Assembly: GCA_035764385.1 (NCBI GenBank)
Contig: DASTZI010000333.1
Coordinates: 1-11,080, forward strand
Direction of reading: 5' to 3'
Length of the DNA stretch: 11,080 nucleotides
DNA from: Gp6-AA40 sp035764385
GTDB taxonomy: Bacteria; Acidobacteriota; Vicinamibacteria; Vicinamibacterales; UBA2999
Position numbers and translations under genes: made by a program. Of the stretch, positions 1 to 6,263 are shown one piece after another (position 1 is the first letter of the stretch; every line of letters starts with the position of its first letter). Under the pieces are notes generated by a model. It was given only the letters and a program-made list of their open reading frames with translations. It did no database searches and was not told where the DNA came from.

Positions 1-2
1 TT

Positions 3-425
3 CATGTTGTCAAAGCCTCGCTGTCGACGTGGGGAGGCGGACTGTCGGATCGCTTCGGCCGAAAGCAACTGATCATCGCGGGCTGGATGATCTATGCGCT
101 CGTGTATTTCGGTTTCGCGCTGTCAACGGGTGCGGTCGCGTTTATCGCCTGGTTTCTGTTTTACGGCGTTTACTTCGCGTTCGCCGAAGGAGCAGAGAAG
201 GCGCTCATCGCGGATCTCACGCCGACGGCGGGTCGTGGTGCAGCGTTTGGCTGGTACAACGCGGTGACCGGAATTGGGGCGCTCATCGCGAGTGTTCTGT
301 TTGGCGAACTCTACGAACGCTTCGGCGCGCCCGTCGCATTTATGACTGGAGCGGCGCTTGCAGGCGCGGCGGCTGTGTTGCTGCTGCTGATTCGCACCGA
401 TACAATCAAAGATTCCGATGCGTGA
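3..425 (+). CDS. MFS transporter, C-terminal part (5' end outside window)
   Basis: The reading frame is open from the left edge and ends at TGA 423-425, giving the last 140 residues of a major facilitator superfamily transporter. The first visible residues carry a clear MFS motif A (GGLSDRFGRK, fragment residues 12-21), the cytoplasmic loop signature between paired helices, here probably between helices 8 and 9. Hydrophobic segments follow at about 23-45, 74-95 and 105-131 of the fragment, consistent with the last transmembrane helices. The C-terminus is short and polar. Substrate cannot be told from this part. The gene overlaps the next gene, surE, by 8 nt (418-425), which implies co-transcription and translational coupling. 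Family assignment is firm; the specific function is unknown. Confidence 0.88.
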   Translation, partial: HVVKASLSTWGGGLSDRFGRKQLIIAGWMIYALVYFGFALSTGAVAFIAWFLFYGVYFAFAEGAEKALIADLTPTAGRGAAFGWYNAVTGIGALIASVLFGELYERFGAPVAFMTGAALAGAAAVLLLLIRTDTIKDSDA

Positions 426-1197
426 AATCCTGGTTACCAACGACGACGGCGTTCATTCCGAAGGCATCAAGGAGCTTGCGGCGGCGCTCGCGCATCTCGG
501 CAAGGTGACGACCGTCGCGCCGATGCAAGAAGCAAGTGCAATCGGACACGCGCTCACGCTTCGCCGGCCGCTTCGTATCGAGACGATCGGCGCCAATACG
601 TTCGGCATCGATGGCACGCCGACTGACTGCGTCAACCTTGCGATCTCTCATGTCATCAAGCGGAAGCCCGCTCTCATCGTCTCGGGAATCAACAAGGGAT
701 GGAATCTCGGTGACGATGTGACGTACTCGGGGACAGTGTCGGGCGCGTTGGAAGGTGCATTGCTGGGGATCCCGGCGATTGCCGTCTCGACACAGAACTT
801 TCATCGCCGGAACGAATACGAGTTCGGTCCTTCGGCGAGAGCGGCCGCGACCGTTGCCGAGCTGGTGCTCGAGCGCGGGATGCCCAAGTTCACTTTCCTG
901 AACATCAACGTCCCGTACGGGCCGAACAAGGGTTTTCGCGTCACCGTGCAGGCCAAGCGCAACCACGTCACGGTGGTGGACGAGCGGATCGATCCGCGAA
1001 AGCGGGCGTACTACTGGATTGAAGAAGGCGAGAACGAGTGGGAGCCCCACGACCGCTCGGACTACCAGGCAGTGCGCGATGGGTACATCTCGATTACGCC
1101 GCTGCAGCCGGACATGACGGCCCACAACGCGCTGACCTACCTCGAGGAGCTGCCGCTCGACGTTTCGTCGCCTGCCTTCATGAAGCGCCCGAAGTAA
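418..1197 (+). CDS. surE: 5'/3'-nucleotidase SurE
   Basis: This 259-aa protein matches the SurE survival-protein family at its usual length (about 250 aa). SurE is a cytoplasmic metal-dependent phosphatase that removes phosphate from nucleoside 5'- and 3'-monophosphates and is often linked to stationary-phase survival. Visible motifs: N-terminal VTNDDG (residues 6-11) with the metal-binding D9 and D10, S40 in PMQEASAIGHALTL, and the SGIN-x-G-x-NLG segment (89-98) with N96, followed by the family hallmark YSGTVSGALEG (103-113). All four expected metal ligands (D, D, S, N) are therefore present. The ATG at 418 sits inside the end of the upstream transporter gene, with no separate strong ribosome site, so coupled translation is likely. 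Unlike many bacteria, pcm or rpoS do not follow it here; the downstream region is gene-poor. Confidence 0.96.
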   Translation: MREILVTNDDGVHSEGIKELAAALAHLGKVTTVAPMQEASAIGHALTLRRPLRIETIGANTFGIDGTPTDCVNLAISHVIKRKPALIVSGINKGWNLGDDVTYSGTVSGALEGALLGIPAIAVSTQNFHRRNEYEFGPSARAAATVAELVLERGMPKFTFLNINVPYGPNKGFRVTVQAKRNHVTVVDERIDPRKRAYYWIEEGENEWEPHDRSDYQAVRDGYISITPLQPDMTAHNALTYLEELPLDVSSPAFMKRPK

Positions 1198-1455
1198 AAA
1201 CGAACCTGCCTCCGTAGCGCACGCGATTTAGTTCAGCTGCCCCGTTTTCGCGGGAAACAGCCTGCCGCCGTCGTGGTACATTGCGCGTCGCATTTTTGAA
1301 CCTTGCGCGTCGTGTCGTACGAGTTGTCGCGCTTCGAGACACATAGATGTCGTGAACCTCGCGTTCATCGGCGAGTGACTCTCGGACAGGTGGAACATGG
1401 CTCGACGGAGCGACTCCAATCGGCAGGTCATGACGATCGCAGAGGACATCCGTAG
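1198..1455. other. Gene-poor region after surE
   Basis: No convincing gene was found. A weak hairpin at 1244-1258 (GTTTTC/GGAAAC with one G-U pair) lacks a T-tract, so it is not called as a terminator. A 39-codon ORF at 1397-1516 (ATG to TGA) is arginine- and serine-rich with no recognisable motif. It overlaps the ATG at 1513 by ATGA, but it borders a decayed kinase fragment and may be part of that remnant. Confidence 0.4.
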
Positions 1456-1686
1456 AAGGAGCAGCACCGACGATCGCGAGCGCGAGGATTTGCTGAAGAT
1501 CTCGAAGGCGCGATGAAGTCGGGAGGCGTAGGGTTGAGCAGTATGCAGGAACGCGTTCGCATGATTAACGGCACGATTTCGATTGATTCCGCGCCACTTG
1601 GTGGAACGACGATCCACGTTCGCGCGCCGCTGACACTCACGGCCGACGCGAACACCGACATCCTGTCTGAAGCGTCATCGATCTGA
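1456..1686 (+). pseudogene. Remnant of sensor histidine kinase C-terminus (HATPase_c end)
   Basis: The frame open from 1456 (just after TAG 1453-1455) to TGA 1684-1686 encodes the end of a HisKA_3/NarX-type histidine kinase ATPase domain. RGF (codons at 1483-1491) matches the end of the D-x-G-x-GF box. G-G-V-G-L-S-S-M-Q-E-R-V-R (1522-1560) matches the G2-box GLGL-x-x-M-x-E-R-V, and the stretch ending S-I-D-S-A-P-L-G-G-T-T-I-H-V (to 1626) matches the final strands of the domain. The tail of about 17 residues is variable. The dimerisation, sensor and most ATPase parts are missing. The D-D pair expected just before RGF occurs in the neighbouring frame (codons at 1469-1474), which suggests a frameshift. 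The fragment would be inactive. It could begin at ATG 1513 as a 57-aa peptide, but that would be only the kinase tail. Confidence 0.65.
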
Positions 1687-1703
1687 TAGGCTTAACAGGT
1701 TGT

Positions 1704-1780
<77 letters not shown>

Positions 1781-1794
1781 ACTCTCACCGTCCA

Positions 1795-1844
1795 TTCTGG
1801 ACACATCGGTCACAGTTCGTTCCGGGCACATAGGTAACACTTCA
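1795..1844. repeat. Two imperfect 25-bp tandem direct repeats, possible IS-end remnant
   Basis: Unit 1 is 1795-1819 and unit 2 is 1820-1844, matching at 19 of 25 positions with no gap. The cores are GGACACATCGGTCACAGTT (1799-1817) and GGGCACATAGGTAACACTT (1824-1842). Tandem sites of this type (on the other strand TGTTACCTATGTGCCCGG) resemble the ends of IS481-like insertion sequences as remembered, but no transposase gene is present in the window, so this would be a solitary end. Placement 14 bp after the tRNA-Pro fits a junction of acquired DNA. The repeat itself is seen directly; its origin is inferred. Confidence 0.5.
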
Positions 1845-2133
1845 TCCCGAGCCTTCAGGAGTACCTTCCGCGCGTAAAGCGATTTTGCTCGTGACGACCA
1901 GCCGCTGAGACCGCGATCGTCCGATCACCATATCTCGTCGCCGACGTTCCCACGCTTCCTCCGAATTCGATTGCGTCTTGCCGTCAACTCCTTGCAGCCG
2001 CATGGGATCGGCGCGCGTCGCTCATTTCCGTACGCGCGCCGCGATTCTTGCACGGGGGACGCCCGTCGCACCGAGGTTCCAGAGACGCTGCCGCCGTGAG
2101 AAACGGAAGCGAAACGGAGGTGCATCGAGCAAC
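1845..2133. other. Intergenic region upstream of the sulfatase
   Basis: About 290 bases have no convincing gene on either strand. The short open frames here give arginine/serine-rich translations typical of shadow frames. The region should contain the promoter of the sulfatase cluster, but no clear -35/-10 pair could be picked by eye. Confidence 0.4.
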
Positions 2134-2140
2134 GGAGGGG
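2134..2140 (+). promoter_or_regulatory. Ribosome binding site of the sulfatase gene
   Basis: GGAGGGG lies 4 nt before ATG 2145. It is a strong Shine-Dalgarno match that fixes the start codon of the sulfatase gene, since no in-frame start further upstream has a comparable site. Confidence 0.7.
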
Positions 2141-2144
2141 TTAG

Positions 2145-3656
2145 ATGGCGAAGACCAACAAGCCGAACATCCTGTTCATCATGAGCGACGACATCGGCTG
2201 GTTCAACATCAGTGCGTACAACCACGGCATCATGGGGTACCGGACACCGAACATCGATCGCATCGGCAAGGAAGGCGCGATGTTCACCGATTTCTACGGT
2301 CAGCAGAGCTGCACCGCCGGCCGCGCGGCCTTCATCACCGGTCAAGCACCCATACGAACCGGACTGACGAAAGTCGGGCTGCCTGGCGCAAAAGTCGGTC
2401 TCAGCGCCGAGGATCCGACGGTCGCGCAGTTCCTGAAAAATCTCGGCTACGCCACCGGCCAGTTCGGCAAGAACCATCTGGGCGATCGCAACGAGCATCT
2501 TCCCACCGTCCACGGATTCGACGAGTTCTTCGGCAACCTCTACCACCTCAACGCTGAGGAGGAGCCTGAGAATCCGGACTATCCGAAGAACCCCGATTTT
2601 CGCAAGAGGTTCGGCCCGCGCGGTGTGCTGCGCTGCAAGGCGACCGACAAGGACGACCCCACGGTTGACGACCAATTCGGAAAAGTGGGCAAACAAACCA
2701 TCGAGAACACCGGTCCGCTGACCCGGAAGCGGATGGAGACGATCGATGAGGAGTTCCTGACATCGGCCATCGACTTCATGGAGCGCAAGACCAAGGAAGG
2801 GAAGCCGTGGTTCTGCTACTTCAACACGACACGGATGCATGTCTGGACGCACCTCAAGCCGACGTCGGCGGGGAAAACGGGTCTCGGTGTCTATCCCGAC
2901 GGAATGGTGGAGCTCGATGGATATGTCGGGCAGCTCCTCAAGAAACTCGATGACCTCGGTGTCGCCGACAACACAATCGTGGCGTTCACGACCGACAACG
3001 GTGCGGAAGTGATGTCGTGGCCGGACGGCGGTACGACGCCGTTCCGCGGCGAAAAGGACACCAATTGGGAAGGCGGCTGGCGCGTGCCATTCCTCATGCG
3101 CTGGCCCGGCGTGATCAAACCTGGCCGTGTGATCAACGACATCTGCTCACTCCAGGACATGATCCCCACGTTCGCCGCCGCAGCGGGTGAGCCCGATCTC
3201 GTCGCCAAGGTGAAGAAAGGCTACGAAGCCGACGGGCGAACCTTCAAGGTCCATCTGGATGGCGTCAATCTGCTGCCGTTCCTCAAAGGCGAGCAGGAGA
3301 AGTCCCCACGCGAAGGCTTCCTCTATTGGAGCGATGACGGCGAACTGCTCGCGATCCGCGTGGGCGACTGGAAGGCGCACTTCCTCGAGCAGCGCAGTAA
3401 AGGAATGGCGGTGTGGCAAGACGCGTTCTCCGAGCTGCGGTTCCCGAAACTCTTCAACATTCGCGCAGATCCGTTCGAGGCGGGTGACGAGGCGATGCTG
3501 TACGAGAAATGGGCGGCCGACCGGATGTTTATGCTGGTTCCCGCACAGGCAATCGTTGCGAAATGGCTCGAATCGTTCAAGGAGTTCCCGATCCGTCAAC
3601 GGCCGGCGAGCTTCAACCTTGATTCGGTGATGCAGAGTCTGATGCCGCAGCCGTAA
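2145..3656 (+). CDS. Arylsulfatase, formylglycine-dependent, cytoplasmic
   Basis: This 503-aa type I sulfatase hydrolyses sulfate esters using a formylglycine made from an active-site cysteine. N-terminal PNILFIMSDD (7-16) supplies D15 and D16 for the metal. The modification motif is C56-T-A-G-R60 followed by AAFITG. K109 and H111 (FGKNHLGD), H232 (TRMHVWTH), D284 and N285 (TTDNG) and K304 (GEKDTNWEGG) fill the other family positions. The third motif position is alanine, where aerobic FGE substrates usually have proline. There is no signal peptide, so the enzyme should stay in the cytoplasm, as would the FGE encoded at 4351. The C-terminal part (about 390-503) has the usual small beta subdomain and an F-N-x-D-x-V tail seen in related bacterial arylsulfatases. 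The substrate is not predictable from sequence. The strong ribosome site at 2134 supports the start. Confidence 0.94.
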   Translation: MAKTNKPNILFIMSDDIGWFNISAYNHGIMGYRTPNIDRIGKEGAMFTDFYGQQSCTAGRAAFITGQAPIRTGLTKVGLPGAKVGLSAEDPTVAQFLKNLGYATGQFGKNHLGDRNEHLPTVHGFDEFFGNLYHLNAEEEPENPDYPKNPDFRKRFGPRGVLRCKATDKDDPTVDDQFGKVGKQTIENTGPLTRKRMETIDEEFLTSAIDFMERKTKEGKPWFCYFNTTRMHVWTHLKPTSAGKTGLGVYPDGMVELDGYVGQLLKKLDDLGVADNTIVAFTTDNGAEVMSWPDGGTTPFRGEKDTNWEGGWRVPFLMRWPGVIKPGRVINDICSLQDMIPTFAAAAGEPDLVAKVKKGYEADGRTFKVHLDGVNLLPFLKGEQEKSPREGFLYWSDDGELLAIRVGDWKAHFLEQRSKGMAVWQDAFSELRFPKLFNIRADPFEAGDEAMLYEKWAADRMFMLVPAQAIVAKWLESFKEFPIRQRPASFNLDSVMQSLMPQP

Positions 3657-3665
3657 AGGTGGACG

Positions 3666-3854
3666 TCAATCGCCGACGGAAGCGAGGTAGGCCGTGATCG
3701 ATCCATCAGGCCATTCACGCACGACGAGCAATGCGTGGTTGTCTTCGATGGAGATCATCGGCCACTCGCGCGTCGGCGTCTGCTGTTGCAGCGCAACCAT
3801 CTCGCGAATTTGTTCGAGCTGACGACGAAGCTCGGGGTCGAAGTTGAACCACAT
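3666..3854 (-). CDS. Possible small protein, 62 aa, antisense to the cluster
   Basis: This short minus-strand frame runs from ATG 3854-3852 to TGA 3668-3666. Its translation has a balanced, protein-like composition (W-F-N-F-D-P start, Glu/Gln-rich helix at about 7-25, then a beta-like W-P-M-I-S-I and L-L-V-V-R-E-W segment), unlike the arginine-rich shadow frames nearby. It has no signal peptide, membrane helix or recognised family. No Shine-Dalgarno is seen upstream; a 9-bp hairpin lies 12 nt before the start. It fills the only sizeable gap in the sulfatase block, convergent with the sulfatase (9 nt gap) and divergent from the next gene. It could be spurious, with the gap serving only as leader or terminator. 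Confidence 0.45.
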   Translation of the reverse strand: MWFNFDPELRRQLEQIREMVALQQQTPTREWPMISIEDNHALLVVREWPDGSITAYLASVGD

Positions 3855-3865
3855 GGATATTGATC

Positions 3866-3889
3866 GGGGCGTCTTGGGTGAGACGCCCC
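3866..3889. repeat. Perfect 9-bp inverted repeat (hairpin) between divergent genes
   Basis: GGGGCGTCT (3866-3874) and AGACGCCCC (3881-3889) pair perfectly around a TGGGTG loop. No T-run follows on either strand, so it is not a standard intrinsic terminator. It could end the sulfatase transcript, act as an operator, or form a leader hairpin for the genes on either side. Confidence 0.6.
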
Positions 3890-3920
3890 AGTATCACAGA
3901 GACGAAGGTCTGGAAGATAG

Positions 3921-4328
3921 GTGGCCGACGTGGACGACCTGCTGACCGGAATGTGGTCGGAACTCGTCGCGCGGGTCCATGGACCGTTTTCGTTCCGGTT
4001 CTTCATGCAGCCGCTGATGGCGCTGATCTATGCCGCGCGGGACGGCATCGTTGACGCGCGTCAAGGTCGGGCTGCGTACTTCTGGACGATCTTCACGACG
4101 CCAGGCGAGCGATGGGAACTGTTGCGAGAGGGCGGGAAGGCCGTGGCGCGCGTCATCGCGCTCGGTGTTGTGATGGACATCGTGTACCAGCTGCTCGTGT
4201 TCCATCGAATTCATCCGTTGCAGCTCGTAGTGATCGTTCTCACGCTCGCGTTCGTGCCCTATCTGCTCTTTCGCGGTCCGATTAACCGAATCGCCAGAGC
4301 ATGGATGACGAGACACGTCCGCACGTAA
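3921..4328 (+). CDS. Small integral membrane protein of unknown function
   Basis: This 135-aa protein reads from GTG 3921, directly after an in-frame TAG at 3918, to TAA 4326-4328. ATG 3951 (residue 11) is an alternative start; a weak GGAAG at 3912-3916 slightly favours the GTG. Hydrophobic helices are predicted by eye at about 77-95 (A-R-V-I-A-L-G-V-V-M-D-I-V-Y-Q-L-L) and 99-117, with an amphipathic or re-entrant segment at about 24-40. The middle contains an A-R-x-G-R-x-A-Y-F-W-T-I-F patch. The end is basic (R-x-W-M-T-R-H-V-R), likely cytoplasmic. No family could be named with confidence. It ends 22 nt before the FGE gene and is probably in the same operon, so a role in membrane association or substrate entry for the sulfatase system is possible, but this is inference. 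Confidence 0.75.
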   Translation: MADVDDLLTGMWSELVARVHGPFSFRFFMQPLMALIYAARDGIVDARQGRAAYFWTIFTTPGERWELLREGGKAVARVIALGVVMDIVYQLLVFHRIHPLQLVVIVLTLAFVPYLLFRGPINRIARAWMTRHVRT

Positions 4329-4337
4329 GTGACAAGG

Positions 4338-4346
4338 GGAGGTGAT
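4338..4346 (+). promoter_or_regulatory. Ribosome binding site fixing the FGE start
   Basis: GGAGGTGAT is a full-length complement to the 16S rRNA 3' end. It sits with its GGAGG core 8 nt before ATG 4351. The in-frame GTG at 4342 lies inside this site and so cannot be the start. The strongest translation signal in the cluster belongs to the maturase. Confidence 0.8.
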
Positions 4347-4350
4347 CGAT

Positions 4351-5328
4351 ATGGCGACGCAAGAGGCGATTCCTGTTTCAGCACCTTCTCGCCCACCGGC
4401 AGACAACATGGTCTGGGTTCCGGGCGGAGCGTTTCTCATGGGATCCGATCGTCATTACGCGGAGGAAGCGCCCGCGCACAAGGTGAAGGTCGCCGGCTTC
4501 TGGATCGGCGCCTACGCCGTGACCAACGCGGAGTTCGCCCGCTTCGTCGATGCGACCGGCTATGTGACGGTGGCTGAACGCCCCGCTAACCCCGAGGATT
4601 ACCCGGGGGCACAGCCGGAACTGCTCGTCCCGGCCTCGGTGGTGTTCAAGAAAACGCGTGGCCCTGTCGACCTGAGCAATCCGTACAACTGGTGGAGGTA
4701 CGTGGCTGGCGCCGATTGGCGGCATCCTCAAGGCCCGGACAGCACCATCGACGATCTTCTGAACCATCCAGTCGTCCATGTGGCGTTCGAGGACGTCGAG
4801 GCCTACACGAAGTGGCGAGGACAGGAACTCCCGACCGAGGCCGAATGGGAATTCGCCGCGCGAGGTGGGCTCGAAAGCGCGGAGTTCACCTGGGGCAACG
4901 AGTACATGCCGAACGGCAGACTGATGGCCAATACGTGGCAGGGCGAGTTTCCATGGCAGAACCGCGTGGAGGACGGCTTTGAGTGGACGGCGCCGGTCGG
5001 CTCATTTCCGCCAAACGGCTATCGCCTGTACGACATGGCTGGCAACGTGTGGGAATGGACGACCGATTGGTTTCAGGACCACACGCGGATCAAGAGTGCC
5101 TGCTGCACCGTCGACAACCCCCGCGGCGGCGAGCGGGACCAGAGCTACGACCCGAGAACGCCCGCCATCAAGATTCCGCGCAAGGTGATGAAGGGCGGCT
5201 CCTACCTGTGTGCGCCGAACTACTGTCAACGCTATCGGCCTTCGGCGCGTATGGCGCAGCCGATCGACACGTCGACGTGCCATCTGGGTTTCCGCTGCGT
5301 CGTACGAGTCGCGCCTGTTACCGGTTGA
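4351..5328 (+). CDS. Formylglycine-generating enzyme (sulfatase maturase, FGE/SUMF1 family)
   Basis: This 325-aa protein is an oxygen-dependent FGE, which converts the sulfatase motif cysteine to C-alpha-formylglycine using copper. Features of true FGEs, beyond generic FGE-sulfatase domains: M-V-W-V-P-G-G-x-F-x-M-G-S near residues 20-32, N-W-W-R with G-A-D-W-R-H-P-x-G-P-D-S (about 113-131), N-H-P-V-V-H-V (138-144), L-P-T-E-A-E-W-E (160-167), G-N-V-W-E-W-T (231-237), and K-G-G-S-Y-L-C-x4-C-x-R-Y-R, placing the two copper-binding cysteines at C287 and C292 with the same five-residue spacing as in human and Streptomyces FGE. The end H-L-G-F-R-C matches the family. There is no signal peptide, so it is cytoplasmic like the sulfatase. 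It follows a perfect Shine-Dalgarno and lies 22 nt after the small membrane protein. Its likely client is the sulfatase at 2145. Confidence 0.94.
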   Translation: MATQEAIPVSAPSRPPADNMVWVPGGAFLMGSDRHYAEEAPAHKVKVAGFWIGAYAVTNAEFARFVDATGYVTVAERPANPEDYPGAQPELLVPASVVFKKTRGPVDLSNPYNWWRYVAGADWRHPQGPDSTIDDLLNHPVVHVAFEDVEAYTKWRGQELPTEAEWEFAARGGLESAEFTWGNEYMPNGRLMANTWQGEFPWQNRVEDGFEWTAPVGSFPPNGYRLYDMAGNVWEWTTDWFQDHTRIKSACCTVDNPRGGERDQSYDPRTPAIKIPRKVMKGGSYLCAPNYCQRYRPSARMAQPIDTSTCHLGFRCVVRVAPVTG

Positions 5329-5339
5329 GTTGACATCGG

Positions 5340-5744
5340 ATGGAAGCGGTCCTCCATGCGGTCGGACATTCGGTCGCACTCACGGTCGAGGCGCTCGCGA
5401 TCATCGTCATCGCCGCGGGTACGGTGGAAGCGGTCGGCAACATCATTCGGATCATGCGCGCGCCGCACGTCACAGGCGCGGATCGGCGTACTGTCTGGCT
5501 CGACTTCGCGGGATGGCTGGTTGCGGCGCTCACGTTCCAGCTCGCGGCCGACATCATCAGCACATCGTTTTCACCGAACTGGACGGAAGTGGGTCGACTT
5601 GGCGCCATCGCCGCGATTCGGACGTTTCTGAGTTACTTCCTTGACCGCGAGGTGGACAACACACGCAGACTTCAGCATGCCGGCGCCAGAGATGCGCAGA
5701 CTCCACGGCCGATGCTGCGAGACGTCCGCCCACAGGAAGGGTGA
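5340..5744 (+). CDS. DUF1622 family membrane protein
   Basis: This 134-aa protein matches DUF1622 by its pattern: an E-A-L-A-I-I-V-I-A-x-G first helix (about 12-37), an F-Q-L-A-A-D-I-I segment at the end of helix 2 (about 57-74), the short W-x-E-V/I-G loop, and A-A-I-R-T-F-L-x-Y-F-L-x-R-E (91-104) at the end of helix 3. The family has three transmembrane helices and no known function. The tail after residue 105 is polar and rich in arginine. It starts 11 nt after the FGE stop, and its TGA (5742-5744) overlaps the first possible start of the DUF202 gene, so these genes look co-transcribed and possibly coupled. No clear ribosome site precedes ATG 5340. Confidence 0.88.
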   Translation: MEAVLHAVGHSVALTVEALAIIVIAAGTVEAVGNIIRIMRAPHVTGADRRTVWLDFAGWLVAALTFQLAADIISTSFSPNWTEVGRLGAIAAIRTFLSYFLDREVDNTRRLQHAGARDAQTPRPMLRDVRPQEG

Positions 5745-5749
5745 ACACC

Positions 5750-6223
5750 TTGGCAACCGCACCCAACAGACGAGTGACGTCGGAATCGCACGGAGGAGAT
5801 CTCTCCGTCGAACTCGCGGCGCGCCGCACCGGCATGTCGTTTCAGCGCACGCGCATGAGCGCCGATCGGACCTTGATGTCGGTGATTCGGACATCGCTGT
5901 CGCTCATCGGCTTCGGCTTCACCATCTATCAAGTGTTTCAGAAGCTGCTCGAAGCGCAGGTGCTGCGGAGCGCAGGGGCCCCGCGACGGTTCGGCGAGGC
6001 GCTCGTGTTACTCGGCGTCGCGATGCTCGTCCTCGGCATCGGCTATCACATCGCGTTCATGATCGAGCTTCGCCATCGACGCGAGGAAATGAAGCGTGAG
6101 GGTCTGGTCCACGCCGAAAGCGGCTTTCCCGCGTCACTGACACTCATCGTGGCGATTGCCTTGCTGGCGATTGGCATTGTCGCGGCGGTCAGCATGACGT
6201 TCAGCACGGGACCGTTCGGTTGA
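5750..6223 (+). CDS. DUF202 (YidH-like) membrane protein
   Basis: The conserved DUF202 core is plain: T-R-M-S-A-D-R-T-L-M-S-V-I-R-T-S-L-S-L-I followed by G-F-G-F, matching the family pattern A-x-x-R-T-x-x-x-x-I-R-T-S-L-A-L-I-x-x-G. Three transmembrane helices are visible, at about 45-64, 83-105 and 130-150 (157-aa form), with a basic cytoplasmic loop R-H-R-R-E-E-M-K-R between helices 2 and 3. Function is unknown for the family. Start choice: GTG 5741 would overlap the upstream stop as GTGA but leaves no space after the ribosome site AGGAAGG (5734-5740). TTG 5750 gives 9 nt spacing and is preferred, though GTG 5741 remains possible. The pairing with DUF1622 inside the sulfatase block suggests a shared membrane role; this is inference. 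Confidence 0.88.
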   Translation: MATAPNRRVTSESHGGDLSVELAARRTGMSFQRTRMSADRTLMSVIRTSLSLIGFGFTIYQVFQKLLEAQVLRSAGAPRRFGEALVLLGVAMLVLGIGYHIAFMIELRHRREEMKREGLVHAESGFPASLTLIVAIALLAIGIVAAVSMTFSTGPFG

Positions 6224-6238
6224 GGACGTACAATCTGA

Positions 6239-6258
6239 GAACCGGCGTGAGCTGGTTC
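6239..6258 (+). promoter_or_regulatory. Hairpin with GUGA tetraloop just before the DUF2277 start
   Basis: GAACCGGC (6239-6246) pairs with GCTGGTTC (6251-6258) over eight pairs, one of them G-U, closing a GTGA loop of the stable GNRA type. It ends 5 nt before ATG 6264, where a ribosome site would normally be, and no Shine-Dalgarno is visible. It may modulate translation of the DUF2277 gene or be an RNA processing site. Confidence 0.45.
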
Positions 6259-6263
6259 CAGAT

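Noticed and set aside
406..1125. Long minus-strand open frame opposite surE
   Set aside because: Arginine/histidine-rich translation without motifs, exactly antisense to a well-supported surE; a shadow of its codon bias.
1241..1258. Intrinsic terminator after surE
   Set aside because: The stem is only 4-6 bp with a G-U pair and has no T-tract.
1228..1617. Minus-strand 129-codon frame over the kinase remnant
   Set aside because: Composition is Arg/Ser-rich, and the plus strand carries a recognisable kinase tail in this stretch.
2022..2852. Minus-strand 276-codon frame opposite the sulfatase
   Set aside because: Overlaps the sulfatase active-site coding region, where all catalytic motifs are in the plus frame; no recognisable domain.
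3690..3712. GGCC/TGAT imperfect hairpin as the sulfatase terminator
   Set aside because: It has a bulge, no T-tract, and lies inside a possible coding frame; too weak to call.
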